In this document: one piece after another, positions 8,649-17,184 of the stretch | Numbering within the stretch: the first letter of the stretch is position 1 | Layout: every line of letters starts with the position of its first letter | DNA from: Mesorhizobium sp. J8 | GTDB lineage: Bacteria; Pseudomonadota; Alphaproteobacteria; Rhizobiales; Rhizobiaceae | NCBI RefSeq assembly: GCF_016591715.1 | Contig: NZ_AP024109.1 | Span: 2,914,001 to 2,978,000 of the forward strand | Direction: 5' to 3' | Length of the DNA stretch: 64,000 bases | Position numbers and translations under genes: made by a program | Notes under the pieces: generated by a model | Seen by the model: the letters and a program-made list of their open reading frames with translations, nothing else | What the model was told of the DNA's origin: nothing | Databases searched by the model: none

Positions 8649-9584
8649 ATGACCATCCACGATCACCCCGGCAAGGAGCGCATCGATGCGGTCCGTGCCT
8701 TCAACCGCTTCTATACCCGCCAGATCGGCCTGCTCGACGAGGGGCTCTTGAAGAGCCCGTTCTCGCTGACCGAGGCGCGGGTGCTTTACGAGCTTGCCCA
8801 TCGCGAGGGGCTCGTCGCCAGCGACCTGGTGCGCGACCTCGGCCTCGACCCCGGCTATGTCAGCCGGCTTTTGAAGAAATTCGAGGAGCGCGGCCTGGTC
8901 GAGCGCGAGGCAAGCGAGACGGACGCGCGCCGCGCATCGATCGTGCTGACGCCCGCCGGCAGGGAGGCCTTCGCGCCGCTCAACCAGGATTCCCACAACC
9001 AGGTGCGCGCATTGCTGGATCGCCTGGCGCCGGCCGACCAGGAACGGCTGGTCAAGGCTATGCGCACGGTGCAGGACCTGCTCGGCGACAGGCCCGAACC
9101 GAAAGTGCCTTATATCCTGCGGCCGTTGCAGGTCGGCGACATCGGCTGGGTCACGCGCCGCCAGGGCATGCTCTACGCCGAGGAATATGGCTGGGACGAA
9201 ACCTTCGAGGCGCTGGTCGCCGAAATCCTCGGCGAGTTCGTCAAGAATTTCGTCCCGCAATGGGAACGCAGCTGGATCGCCGAACGCGAAGGCGAGGTGG
9301 TTGGCTCGGTCTTCGTCGTGCGCAAATCGCCCAAGGTCGCGAAGCTCAGGCTGCTCTATGTCGAACCGTCGGCGCGCGGCCTTGGCATTGGCCGGCGGCT
9401 GGTCGACGAATGCATCACCTTCGCGCGCGCCAAGGGCTACAAGACGCTGACGCTGTGGACCAACGACATCCTTGGCTCGGCCCGCCGCATCTACCAGGAA
9501 GCGGGCTTCAAGCTGGTCGACGAGGAACGCCATCATTCCTTCGGCAAGGATCTGGTCGGCCAGACCTGGAATTTGGAGCTTTAG
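8649..9584 (+). CDS. MarR-GNAT fusion: winged-helix regulator with acetyltransferase domain
   Basis: A 311-residue two-domain protein. Residues 1-145 are a MarR winged helix: LTEARVLYELAHREG, DLGLDPGYVSRLLKKFEERG and the wing EASETDARRASIVLT. Residues 155-311 are a GNAT acetyltransferase: LRLLYVEPSARGLGIGRRLV carries the acetyl-CoA loop (RGLGIG), and the domain ends with IYQEAGFKLV. Start 8649 follows AGGAGG; an in-frame ATG at 8619 is rejected. Fusions of this type are known in Proteobacteria. The target of acetylation is unknown. Confidence 0.88.
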   Translation: MTIHDHPGKERIDAVRAFNRFYTRQIGLLDEGLLKSPFSLTEARVLYELAHREGLVASDLVRDLGLDPGYVSRLLKKFEERGLVEREASETDARRASIVLTPAGREAFAPLNQDSHNQVRALLDRLAPADQERLVKAMRTVQDLLGDRPEPKVPYILRPLQVGDIGWVTRRQGMLYAEEYGWDETFEALVAEILGEFVKNFVPQWERSWIAEREGEVVGSVFVVRKSPKVAKLRLLYVEPSARGLGIGRRLVDECITFARAKGYKTLTLWTNDILGSARRIYQEAGFKLVDEERHHSFGKDLVGQTWNLEL

Positions 9585-9746
9585 CTCTTTTTCTTCTCCC
9601 CTTGCGGGCCCACGCGGGGCGCGCCTCCATGATCTCCGGCCTCTAGGCAGGGCTTGGCGCCGCATTTTCATCGATCGCTAACCGTTGCGGGCGTCGCATG
9701 GCTGCCATGTCGATTTGCCGGCTTCTGGCGCAAAGCATCCCACTTG

Positions 9747-9768
9747 AATAGTAAGCACGCTTATTATA
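9747..9768. promoter_or_regulatory. Operator candidate upstream of the efflux marR gene
   Basis: AATAGTAAGC and GCTTATTATA, separated by AC, form an inverted repeat matching at 8 of 10 positions. It is AT-rich in a GC-rich setting and abuts the marR-type start at 9770. It resembles a MarR operator placed over its own promoter. A TTGAAT (9744-9749) and TATATG (9767-9772) pair at 17 bp could be the promoter itself. Confidence 0.55.
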
Positions 9769-9769
9769 T

Positions 9770-10258
9770 ATGTCGCTCATGGTTTCAGATGGTATCGATA
9801 GATTGGGGTTTTTGATCCACGACGTGCAGCGCCTGATGCGCAAGCGTTTCGAGGCGCGTGCCAGTGGATTGGGCCTTTCATCGGCGCAGTGGCGGCTGCT
9901 CGTCCGCGTTGCCAAGGAGGCGGGCGTCGCGCAGGCGCGGCTCGCCGAGCTCCTCGAAATCGAGCCGATCAGCGTCTCTCGCCTGGTCGACCGCATGGAG
10001 GAGGGCGGCTGGATCGAGCGCCGCCAGGATGCGACCGACCGGCGCGTGCGCATGATCTTCCCGACCGAGAAGGCGAACGCGGCCTATGCCGACGTCAAGA
10101 GCCTGGCCGGCGAGGTTTATGAGGAATCGCTGACCGGCGTGTCGGCGGAAGAACGTCGCATCCTGATCCGGGTGCTGGACACCATCGTGCAGAATCTAAC
10201 GGACGGCGAAACGTCGTCCCTGGAAAAGATGAAGAGTGCGGAAGGCGCAGCAGCATGA
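9770..10258 (+). CDS. MarR-family regulator of the emrAB-type efflux operon
   Basis: A 162-residue MarR protein. The winged helix is clear: LSSAQWRLLVRVAKEAG, LAELLEIEPISVSRLVDRMEEGG and the wing RRQDATDRRVRMIF. Ligand-responsive MarR proteins of this kind repress drug-efflux operons. Its stop overlaps the start of the emrA-type gene (ATGA), giving a marR-emrA-emrB order as in EmrR-EmrAB. The start at 9770 has no clear ribosome binding site; ATG 9779 is an alternative. Confidence 0.9.
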   Translation: MSLMVSDGIDRLGFLIHDVQRLMRKRFEARASGLGLSSAQWRLLVRVAKEAGVAQARLAELLEIEPISVSRLVDRMEEGGWIERRQDATDRRVRMIFPTEKANAAYADVKSLAGEVYEESLTGVSAEERRILIRVLDTIVQNLTDGETSSLEKMKSAEGAAA

Positions 10259-11454
10259 ACGCGGCAGCCAGGAAAGAAGACGAGAACGTCACCAAGCTCG
10301 CGCCGGCGCAGCCGGTCGCAGAAGCTCCGGCGCAGCCTGCGGCCGCTCCGGTCGCGGTGCCTCGCGAGCCCCAACCGGCCCCGGTCGCGCCGAAGAAAAA
10401 GCGCCGCCTCGGCCGCTTCCTGTTGATGGTTGCCCTGCCGCTGGCGCTGCTTGCCGGCGGCGCCTACGTCTGGGTGACGGGCGGCCGCTATCAGGAAACC
10501 GAGAACGCCAACCTGCAGCAGGCCAGGATTTCGGTTGCTTCCGACACGGCCGGCCGTATCGTCCAGGTCGGCATCGCCGACAACCAGCAGGTCAAGCAGG
10601 GCGACCTTCTCTTCGTCATCGATCCCGAGCCTTACAGGATCGCGCTCGCCCAGGCCGATGCGGCGGTCGCCGCGGCGCGCCTCAATGTGGAGCAGCTGCG
10701 CGCCGCCTACAGCCAGGCGATGGCGCAGGAGAAGTCCGCCTCGAGTGAGGTCGATTACGCGCAGTCGCAGTACAACCGCGCCGCCGATCTCGCCCAGAAG
10801 GGCATCAACGCCAAGTCCTCGCTCGACCAGGCCCGCAACGACCTCGACAAGGCCAAGCAGCAACTGGCCGTCGCGGAGCAGGGCATCGTCAGCGCCAAGG
10901 CGGCGCTCGGCGGCAATCCGGACATCGAGACCGACAAGCATCCGACCGTGATGGCGGCGCTCGCCGCGCGCGACAAGGCCGCTTACGATCTGGCTCAGAC
11001 GACGGTCAAGGCGCCGGCGGACGGCGTCATCTACCAGGCGGCCTCCTTCAAGGTCGGCCAGTATGTTTCGGTCGGCACGCCGCTTTTCGCGCTGGTCGAG
11101 ACCGGCGACACCTGGATCGACGCCAATTTCAAGGAGACCCAGCTCACCAACATGAAGCCGGGCCAGAAGGCCGAGATCGTCGTCGACACCTATCCGGGCC
11201 GCACCTTCGAGGCGACCGTCAAGGCGATCGGCGCCGGCACGGGCGCGGAGTTCTCGCTTCTGCCCGCGCAAAACGCCACCGGCAATTGGGTCAAGGTCAC
11301 GCAGCGCATTCCCGTGCGCCTGGAGTTGACCGATCCCGATGCCAAGATGGCGCTGCGCACCGGCATGAGCGCGACCGTCACCGTCGATACCGGCGTGGCG
11401 CGCGGCTTGCCGTCGATCTTCGGTCACGCCACGGCGGGGGAGAGCGCGCAGTAA
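10255..11454 (+). CDS. EmrA-type periplasmic adaptor of a multidrug efflux pump
   Basis: A 399-residue HlyD/EmrA membrane-fusion protein. A cytoplasmic Pro/Ala-rich tail is followed by one membrane anchor (about residues 53-73). The barrel and lipoyl halves follow (ARISVASDTAGRIVQVGI), with a long coiled-coil hairpin (residues 135-220) and a lipoyl return with DGVIYQAASFKVGQYV. NFKETQLTNMKPGQKAEI is typical of EmrA. It links the inner-membrane EmrB-type pump to an outer-membrane channel, which is not encoded here. It is translationally coupled to the upstream marR-type gene. Confidence 0.92.
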   Translation: MNAAARKEDENVTKLAPAQPVAEAPAQPAAAPVAVPREPQPAPVAPKKKRRLGRFLLMVALPLALLAGGAYVWVTGGRYQETENANLQQARISVASDTAGRIVQVGIADNQQVKQGDLLFVIDPEPYRIALAQADAAVAAARLNVEQLRAAYSQAMAQEKSASSEVDYAQSQYNRAADLAQKGINAKSSLDQARNDLDKAKQQLAVAEQGIVSAKAALGGNPDIETDKHPTVMAALAARDKAAYDLAQTTVKAPADGVIYQAASFKVGQYVSVGTPLFALVETGDTWIDANFKETQLTNMKPGQKAEIVVDTYPGRTFEATVKAIGAGTGAEFSLLPAQNATGNWVKVTQRIPVRLELTDPDAKMALRTGMSATVTVDTGVARGLPSIFGHATAGESAQ

Positions 11455-11589
11455 CGATACGCCCTCGTGAATCGGGGGCGGAGCAGGGGATTGGTCTGAT
11501 GGGAGGAGTGAGAAGGATAAGCGTTTGAGATCAGCCGCCTGGCGGCGCGATCAAAGCCGAAACCTTCGACACGGACCCGTCGGTCCTCA

Positions 11590-11709
11590 GGTTTCCGGGC
11601 GGCAGGCATCCGCTCCAACAGAGACTTTCGGTCGATGTAACCCCCACATCGATAGTCGCGTCCCACCGCGATGACGGTCTCTCAACGGAAGGCTTGCCGC
11701 CCGGAAGCC
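11590..11709 (+). other. Foldable element between emrA and emrB, possible structured leader
   Basis: An 18-bp stem closes the element: 11590-11607 pairs with 11692-11709, with two G-U pairs. Inside it AGAGAC (11620-11625) pairs with GTCTCT (11677-11682). This encloses two hairpins, TCGATGT/ACATCGA (11632-11652) and TCGCG/CGCGA (11656-11671). The result is a branched structure ending 40 nt before the emrB-type start. It may be an RNA leader, an mRNA processing site or a copy of a mobile palindrome. I cannot tell which from one copy. Confidence 0.55.
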
Positions 11710-11749
11710 CAGTGTACACGTTTTTGTTACCTGCTGGAAGTTCAGCATC

Positions 11750-13282
11750 ATGAGCACGCCCGAAGCCTTCAAGGAAGTGCCGCATCGCGGACTGATCACG
11801 GTCGCGCTGATGCTGGCGACGATCATGCAGGCGCTCGACACCACGATCGCCAATGTCGCGCTGCCGACCATGACCGGCGACCTCGGCGCCTCGCCCGACA
11901 ACATCAACTGGGTGCTGACCTCCTATATCGTGGCCGCGGCGATCATGACGCCGGTCACCGGCTGGCTTGCCGACCGGCTCGGCCGCAAGGAACTGTTTCT
12001 TGCTTCCGTCGTCGGTTTCACCATCTTTTCCATGCTCTGCGGCCTGGCCTGGAGCCTCGAGACGATGGTGCTGTTCCGCCTGCTGCAGGGCGTGTTCGGC
12101 GCCGCCATCGTGCCGCTGTCGCAGACCTTCCTGCTCGACATCAACCCGAAGGAGCGTCATGGCCAGGCGATGGCGATCTGGGGCGCCGGTATCATGCTGG
12201 GGCCGATCCTTGGCCCGACGCTCGGCGGCTGGCTGACCGAAAACTTCAACTGGCGCTGGGTGTTCTTCATCAACCTGCCGGTCGGCATCCTGGCCTTCCT
12301 CGGCATGGCCGCCTACCTGCCCGTCATCGCCAAGCGCGTGCGCGGCTTCGACTTCTTCGGCTTCGCCATGCTCTCGCTTGGCGTCGGTGCACTGCAGCTT
12401 CTGCTCGACCGCGGCGGCGAGGTCGATTGGTTCAACTCGGCCGAGATCTGGATCGAGCTCGCTCTGTCGCTCACCGGCTTCTGGGTGTTCATCATCCACA
12501 CGGTGACGGCCGAGCATCCCTTCATCGATCCAAAGATCTTCCTCGACCGCAATTTCGTGACCGGGCTGGGCTTCATCTTCGTCATGGGCGTGCTGATCCT
12601 GGCCTCGATGTCGCTGTTGCCGCCGATGCTGGCCAACATCTTCGGCTATCCGACCGTGACCATCGGCGTGGTGCTGGGGCCGCGCGGCATTGGCACGATG
12701 ATCTCCATGCTGGTCGTGGGCCGCATCATGCACAGGATCGACGCCAGGATCCTCGTCGCCATCGGCTTCCTGCTCACCGCGCAATCGCTCTACACCATGG
12801 CGAGCTTCACGCCGCAGATGGACAACTGGCTGATCATCACCTCGGGCGTCATCCAGGGTCTCGGCATGGGCATGGTGTTTGTGCCGCTGTCGGCGGTCGC
12901 CTTCGCCACGCTCGACGTCCGCTACCGCACCGATGCCACCTCGCTGTTCAGCCTGGTCCGCAATCTGGGCTCATCGATCGGCGTGTCGGTGGTCGCGGCG
13001 CTGATGGTGCGCAACACCCAGATCAACCACACCGAGCTGTCGGCCTTCGTCAATCCGTACAACCCGAACCTGTGGGCGGCGTCTCCGGCCGCCGCCGCCG
13101 GCGACCCGGCGGCGCTTTCGCAGGTCGACTTGGCCGTCAACGCCCAGGCGATGATGATCTCCTACATCAACGACTTCAAAATCCTGATGGTGATGACGCT
13201 GGCCGCGATCCCGTTCGTCATCCTGCTGCGCAAGCCCAAGGCGGCGCCGGCGGGCGGGGCGCCCGCAGTTCATATGGACTAG
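11750..13282 (+). CDS. EmrB-type MFS multidrug efflux permease (DHA2 family)
   Basis: A 510-residue DHA2 transporter with about 14 membrane segments. Motif C-like GAGIMLGPILGPTLGGWLTE, motif A ADRLGRKEL and the start ATIMQALDTTIANVALPTM are all characteristic of EmrB/QacA pumps. It exports hydrophobic drugs by proton antiport together with the EmrA-type adaptor. A gap of 295 bp separates it from emrA, unusually long for this operon and filled by a foldable element. Start 11750 is the usual position for the family, although the ribosome binding site is weak. Confidence 0.93.
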   Translation: MSTPEAFKEVPHRGLITVALMLATIMQALDTTIANVALPTMTGDLGASPDNINWVLTSYIVAAAIMTPVTGWLADRLGRKELFLASVVGFTIFSMLCGLAWSLETMVLFRLLQGVFGAAIVPLSQTFLLDINPKERHGQAMAIWGAGIMLGPILGPTLGGWLTENFNWRWVFFINLPVGILAFLGMAAYLPVIAKRVRGFDFFGFAMLSLGVGALQLLLDRGGEVDWFNSAEIWIELALSLTGFWVFIIHTVTAEHPFIDPKIFLDRNFVTGLGFIFVMGVLILASMSLLPPMLANIFGYPTVTIGVVLGPRGIGTMISMLVVGRIMHRIDARILVAIGFLLTAQSLYTMASFTPQMDNWLIITSGVIQGLGMGMVFVPLSAVAFATLDVRYRTDATSLFSLVRNLGSSIGVSVVAALMVRNTQINHTELSAFVNPYNPNLWAASPAAAAGDPAALSQVDLAVNAQAMMISYINDFKILMVMTLAAIPFVILLRKPKAAPAGGAPAVHMD

Positions 13283-13306
13283 GACCGCCACGCCGGTTGG
13301 TCCTAG
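13279..13306. other. Hairpin at the emrB stop codon
   Basis: CTAGGACC (13279-13286) and GGTCCTAG (13299-13306) are perfectly complementary around a 12-nt loop; the stop codon TAG lies in the left arm. There is no T-run after it, so it is not a standard intrinsic terminator. It may cap the efflux mRNA or act on the following oxygenase gene. Confidence 0.4.
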
Positions 13307-13351
13307 ATCATGGCCGGGACAGGCTGCATCGTTCCGGCGTTGAGCGGTTGG

Positions 13352-14338
13352 ATGAACGCGATGCAGACATTTCCCGTATTCGATCTCGCACAATTCGAGA
13401 CCGCGAGCGCCGCGCGGAAGAAGGCGCTCGGCCGCGAGGTCGACCACATCTGTCGCAACACCGGTTTCCTGGCGGTCAAGAACCACGGTGTTCCGCAAGC
13501 TGTGATCGACGCCGCCTGGTCGAAAGCGAAAGCGTTCTTCGACCTGCCGCCAGCGGAAAAGCAGCGCTCGAAGGCGCCCTACAAGGGTTATCCCTACGGA
13601 TATCTCGGCCCCGAGCTCGAGGCGCTGGCAAAATCCCGCAATGTCGACACGCCGCCGGACTTGAAGGAGAGCTTCAACGGCGGCCCCCTCCGCGTGCCGC
13701 CGGGCATCAAGGACCCGGAGGCCCTGGCCTTCTGCTACGCCGAGACGATCTGGCCCGCCGAGCCCGAGGGCTTCGTCGAAGCCTGGAAGGCCTATTACGC
13801 GGCTCTCGAGGACTTGGCGCTGCGCATCATGCGGGTCTTCGCCATCGCGCTTGATTTGCCGGAAACCTATTTCGACGCTTTCCTCGATGCGCCGATCAGC
13901 GCGCTAAGAGCGCTGAACTATCCCGAGCAGCATGTCGCGCCGAAGCCCGGCCAGATCCGCGCCGGCGCCCATACCGACTATGGCAGCCTGACCATCCTCC
14001 TGCCGCAGCCAGGGTCGCGCGGGCTGCAGATCGTCACGCCGGGCGGCGAATGGGCCGAGGTGCCGCCGATCCCCGGCGCCTTCATCATCAATATCGGGGA
14101 CCTGATGGCGCGCTGGACCAACGATCGTTGGGTGTCGACCGTGCATCGCGTCGTCAACCCGCCGGCGGAAGAGGGCGGCAAGGATCGCCGGCAATCGATG
14201 GCTTTCTTCCACCAGCCGAACTGGGATGCCGAGATCACGGTTCTGGACGCGTGCCTGGCCGAGGGAGAGGCGCCGAAATACGAGCAGGTGCGCTCCGGCC
14301 CTTATCTGATGGGCAAGTTCAAGGCGACGACGAAATAA
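13352..14338 (+). CDS. Isopenicillin N synthase-like 2-oxoglutarate/Fe(II) oxygenase
   Basis: A 328-residue non-haem iron oxygenase. A DIOX_N region reads DHICRNTGFLAVKNHGVP. The jelly-roll core carries the iron triad His207-x-Asp209 (GAHTDYGSL) and His265 (VHRVV). An Arg-x-Ser pair (RRQSMAFF) would bind 2-oxoglutarate. The substrate is unknown. Start 13352 is chosen, with 13361 also possible; neither has a strong ribosome binding site. The gene follows emrB by 69 bp and could be read from the same promoter. Confidence 0.88.
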   Translation: MNAMQTFPVFDLAQFETASAARKKALGREVDHICRNTGFLAVKNHGVPQAVIDAAWSKAKAFFDLPPAEKQRSKAPYKGYPYGYLGPELEALAKSRNVDTPPDLKESFNGGPLRVPPGIKDPEALAFCYAETIWPAEPEGFVEAWKAYYAALEDLALRIMRVFAIALDLPETYFDAFLDAPISALRALNYPEQHVAPKPGQIRAGAHTDYGSLTILLPQPGSRGLQIVTPGGEWAEVPPIPGAFIINIGDLMARWTNDRWVSTVHRVVNPPAEEGGKDRRQSMAFFHQPNWDAEITVLDACLAEGEAPKYEQVRSGPYLMGKFKATTK

Positions 14339-14385
14339 CGCATGTCGCCCAAAAGTGTGTGGCGGTTTTGGGATAACGACATTCG
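14339..14385. repeat. Hairpin of the AAAAGTG...CGGTTTT core family, copy A
   Basis: Arms ATGTCG (14342-14347) and CGACAT (14377-14382) enclose a core reading CCCAAAAGTGTGTGGCGGTT followed by TTGGGATAA. It starts directly after the oxygenase stop codon. The core matches the elements at 16191-16233 and 37230-37280, and more loosely 30099-30146, while the arms differ. It may work as a 3' end structure. Confidence 0.6.
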
Positions 14386-14406
14386 CCAGATGAGAAGATC
14401 GACGCC

Positions 14407-14913
14407 TTATCGGCCCAGTACCAGCGCCCAGTAACGCAGGGCGGGATCGCGGCCGTCGCGCACATAGGCCAGCCCGAAGCGGCTGAAGTCCGGGTCGAGC
14501 ATGTTGCGGCGGTGGCCGTCGGAGTGCATCCAGATGTCGAACAGCTTCTCAAGGTCGAAGCGGCCCTCGGCGATGTTCTCGGCCGCGGCACCTCGCACGC
14601 CATTGTCCTTCATGCGCGAGGCGAAATCCTTGCCCCAGCCGGTGGTGTGGCTCATGCGCTCACGCGAGGCCATGTAGCCGGCCTGCTGCAGCGCCGCCTG
14701 TTCGAGCTGCGCGTCCGGCGCCAGCGCCGGCAGCCCTGCGGAGGCACGGATACCGGCCAGTGTCGCCGTGGCGGAGGAAGAGACACCCGCGCCTTCGCCG
14801 GTCGGCACCGTGACGGTGCCGCAGGCGGCGATGCCGGCAAGCGCCGCGAGGCCGGCGGCCTTGAGCAGCGAACGGCGGTTGAGATCGGGGAGGGTGGGGA
14901 TCGAGATGCTCAT
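14407..14913 (-). CDS. CAP/SCP-domain lipoprotein
   Basis: A 168-residue secreted CAP-domain (CRISP/SCP) protein. The N-terminus has a Tat-like RRSLLK, a hydrophobic stretch and the lipobox IAAC, so it is probably a lipoprotein. The CAP core has ERMSHTTGWG, ENIAEG and WMHSDGHRRNML, the conserved histidine and glutamate motifs. Bacterial CAP proteins are secreted and of unclear function. The start at 14913 (MSISIPTLPD) places the signal at the N-terminus; upstream starts would bury it. It is convergent with the oxygenase. Confidence 0.88.
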   Translation of the reverse strand: MSISIPTLPDLNRRSLLKAAGLAALAGIAACGTVTVPTGEGAGVSSSATATLAGIRASAGLPALAPDAQLEQAALQQAGYMASRERMSHTTGWGKDFASRMKDNGVRGAAAENIAEGRFDLEKLFDIWMHSDGHRRNMLDPDFSRFGLAYVRDGRDPALRYWALVLGR

Positions 14914-15150
14914 CCGGCCTCTGATACCGCCGATCATGGCTTTTGCCGGGCAGGAGATGAAGGGCAAGGGATGAAAATCGCGTGAAGCGGCGACTTTTCC
15001 CGGAAGATCGGCTATGATGCGGCCGTTCTTGAAGTGGCAGCCACGGGCGGCCATCACAGGCGGTGACCGACCCGCGTTGATCTGGCGCATGATTGCTTGA
15101 CGAGAACCTCCTGGTTTTCGGGCTCATGCACTGACGAACGGAGGACGGTT

Positions 15151-15975
15151 ATGGCCGGTTTTCATGTCATGGCGGACGCGTATGGGATGCATGTGCAGCC
15201 TACGGTTCGCCGCATCTCCACCTCGGATGTCTGGGACGCGCTGAGGCTCGGCGCCGAGGATTTCTGGGCCAAGCCTTCACACTATGTGTTCCTGTGCCTG
15301 ATCTACCCGATCGTCGGCCTGATCCTGACGCAATGGACCTCCGGCTCGAACGCTATCCAGCTGGTCTATCCGCTGATGTCGGGTTTCGCGCTGATCGGCC
15401 CGTTCGCGGCCATCGGCCTCTACGAGATCAGCCGCCGGCGCGAGCTCGGCATGAACAGCCACTGGCGGCACGCGCTCGACGTCCGCCATTCGCCGGCGCT
15501 GCCGTCGATCGCGGTCATCGGCATCCTTCTCTTCGCCCTGTTCCTCTTGTGGCTGTTCACCGCGCAGTCGCTCTACACCAGCCTGTTCGGCGCCGAGCCG
15601 CCTGCTTCGGGCGGCACTTTCCTGCGCGATGTGCTGACGACCGGCAAGGGCTGGACGCTGATCCTCGTCGGCAACGCCGTCGGCTTCGTCTTCGCCGTCG
15701 TCGTTTTGGCCACCACCGTCATTGCCTTCCCGCTGCTGCTCGACCGCGACGTCGGCGCCGTCTCGGCGATCGAGACCTCGGCCCGCGCGGTGATGGCCAA
15801 CCCGCTGACGATGGCGCTCTGGGGCCTGACGGTCGCCGTGCTGCTGGTGATCGGCTCGATCCCGCTGTTTGCCGGCCTTGCCGTCGTCATGCCGATCCTC
15901 GGCCACGCGACCTGGCATCTCTATCGAAAGGTGGTCGAGCCGGAGCAGATCCGGCCGGTGCGCCGGCCGATGTAG
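15151..15975 (+). CDS. DUF2189 integral membrane protein
   Basis: A 274-residue membrane protein with about six hydrophobic segments. The block VRRISTSDVWDALRLGAEDFW followed by MSGFALIGPFAAIGLYEISRR is characteristic of DUF2189 proteins, whose function is unknown. The start at 15151 is preceded by GGAGG; an in-frame ATG 18 codons upstream is less likely. It stands alone, diverging from the CAP lipoprotein and convergent with the LysE exporter. Confidence 0.83.
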   Translation: MAGFHVMADAYGMHVQPTVRRISTSDVWDALRLGAEDFWAKPSHYVFLCLIYPIVGLILTQWTSGSNAIQLVYPLMSGFALIGPFAAIGLYEISRRRELGMNSHWRHALDVRHSPALPSIAVIGILLFALFLLWLFTAQSLYTSLFGAEPPASGGTFLRDVLTTGKGWTLILVGNAVGFVFAVVVLATTVIAFPLLLDRDVGAVSAIETSARAVMANPLTMALWGLTVAVLLVIGSIPLFAGLAVVMPILGHATWHLYRKVVEPEQIRPVRRPM

Positions 15976-15992
15976 ATCTGATGGCTCGCCCT

Positions 15993-16137
15993 TAGGGTGC
16001 GTTGAGATTCAGGTCAGGCCGAGTCGGGAATGATGGCTGTCGAGAACCGGAGCGGAGCGTACTGCAGTACGTGAGCACCGGAAGCGCAGACAGCCGTCAT
16101 TTGCAGGCCGGTCTCACCTGAATATCAATGTACCCTA
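15993..16137. repeat. Large nested palindromic repeat
   Basis: The outer arms TAGGGTGCGTTGAGATTCAG (15993-16012) and the complementary block ending ACCCTA (16116-16137) pair with few mismatches. Inner arms (ATGATGGCTGTC against GACAGCCGTCAT) and a perfect 14-bp central palindrome (16058-16071, around CTGCAG) nest inside. The layered form fits a mobile or hairpin-forming rhizobial element. It fills the space between convergent genes. Confidence 0.75.
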
Positions 16138-16233
16138 GAGCGTTTCACCTTTTCACGGAAACGGCGACCGCTCTATCTCTTTGTTTTTACGCAATTCCGG
16201 ACGGAAAACCGCTCGCACTTTTCCTGGAATTGC
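16138..16233. repeat. Composite rhizobial palindrome, including core-family copy B
   Basis: A first inverted repeat has arms GAGCG and CGCTC (16139-16173). A T-rich spacer follows, then a hairpin with arms GCAATTCC (16191-16198) and GGAATTGC (16226-16233). Its core (GGAAAACCGCTCGCACTTTT) is the reverse complement of the core at 14339-14385. The element ends one base before the lysE-type stop codon, so it can form the 3' end of that transcript. Confidence 0.65.
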
Positions 16234-16234
16234 T

Positions 16235-16867
16235 TTAGCGCTGCGCCTCGGTTGCCATTTTCAAGGCGAGAGCCGTCAGCACCGTGCCCATCATCCAGCG
16301 CTGGACGACCAGCCAGAACGGCCGTCCGGCAAGGAAAGTCGCGATGGTACCGGCGGTCACCGCGATGATGGCGTTGACGGTGAGGCTGATCGAGATCTGC
16401 GTCACGCCGAGCATCAGAAGCTGCGACAGGACATGGCCCTTGGCCGGATTGATGAACTGCGGCAGCAGCGACAGGTAGAGCACCGCCACCTTCGGATTGA
16501 GCAGGTTGGTCATCAGCCCCATGACGAAAAGCTTGCGCGGCCGGTCCCTGGGCAGCTCGCGCACCTGGAACGGAGAGCGTCCACCGGGCTTCAGCGCCTG
16601 CCAGGCAAGCCACAGCAGATAGACCGCGCCGGCGAAGCGCAGCGCGTCATAGGCATAAGGCACGGCGAAGATGAGCGCGGTGATGCCGAAGGTCGCCGAG
16701 ACCACATAGAACAGGAAGCCCAGCGCCACGCCGCCGAGCGAGATCAGCCCGGCCTTCGGCCCCTGCGACAGCGAGCGCGAGATCAGGTAGATCATGTTCG
16801 GCCCCGGCGTCAGCACCATGCCGAGGCAGATCAGCGCAAAGGTCAGATGGTTGGCGGCGTCGGGCAA
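16235..16867 (-). CDS. LysE/RhtB-family amino-acid exporter
   Basis: A 210-residue inner-membrane exporter with about six hydrophobic segments. The N-terminal LGMVLTPGPNMIYLISRSL is the family hallmark, and GLMTNLLNPKVAVLYLSLLP is the second conserved block. Members export amino acids or homoserine lactones; the substrate is not readable. The start is taken as TTG 16867 (MPDAANHLTF), with GGAG six bases upstream. A GTG at 16891 is the alternative and would add eight residues. Confidence 0.88.
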   Translation of the reverse strand: MPDAANHLTFALICLGMVLTPGPNMIYLISRSLSQGPKAGLISLGGVALGFLFYVVSATFGITALIFAVPYAYDALRFAGAVYLLWLAWQALKPGGRSPFQVRELPRDRPRKLFVMGLMTNLLNPKVAVLYLSLLPQFINPAKGHVLSQLLMLGVTQISISLTVNAIIAVTAGTIATFLAGRPFWLVVQRWMMGTVLTALALKMATEAQR

Positions 16868-16970
16868 GGTAGTCTCCGTTCGTGCAAACACTCATCACGG
16901 CCGTTCGCCGGCTGCAAGGTCTTGATTGCGGGAGCTTTTGCGCCAGCGCCGACAATTGGCGAAAGCTGCG

Positions 16971-17164
16971 AAGCTGCCAATCTCCCCCCTTGCGGAGGAG
17001 ATGCCTGGCAAGGCAGAGGGGGGTGCTGTCCCGCCGGCCTATCAGCTAATCTTGTGCACGGTCGAGGGCGGGTTGAGAATGAATCACGACAAAGCTCTGC
17101 GTTCCGTCACACCCCCCTCTGTCCTGCCGGACATCTCCCCCGCAAGGGGGGAGATCAGCAGTTT
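16971..17164. repeat. Long inverted pair of a rhizobial repeat
   Basis: Two arms of about 55 bp (16971-17026 and 17109-17164) are near-exact reverse complements; each carries ATCTCCCCCCTTGCGG and AGAGGGGGGTG. About 80 bp separate them. The element fills the space between the end of a tadG-type gene and the lysE-type promoter region. As RNA it would form a very stable stem. It is probably a multicopy element. Confidence 0.75.
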
Positions 17165-17184
17165 CCGCGCCGGCGCTGTTCCCG

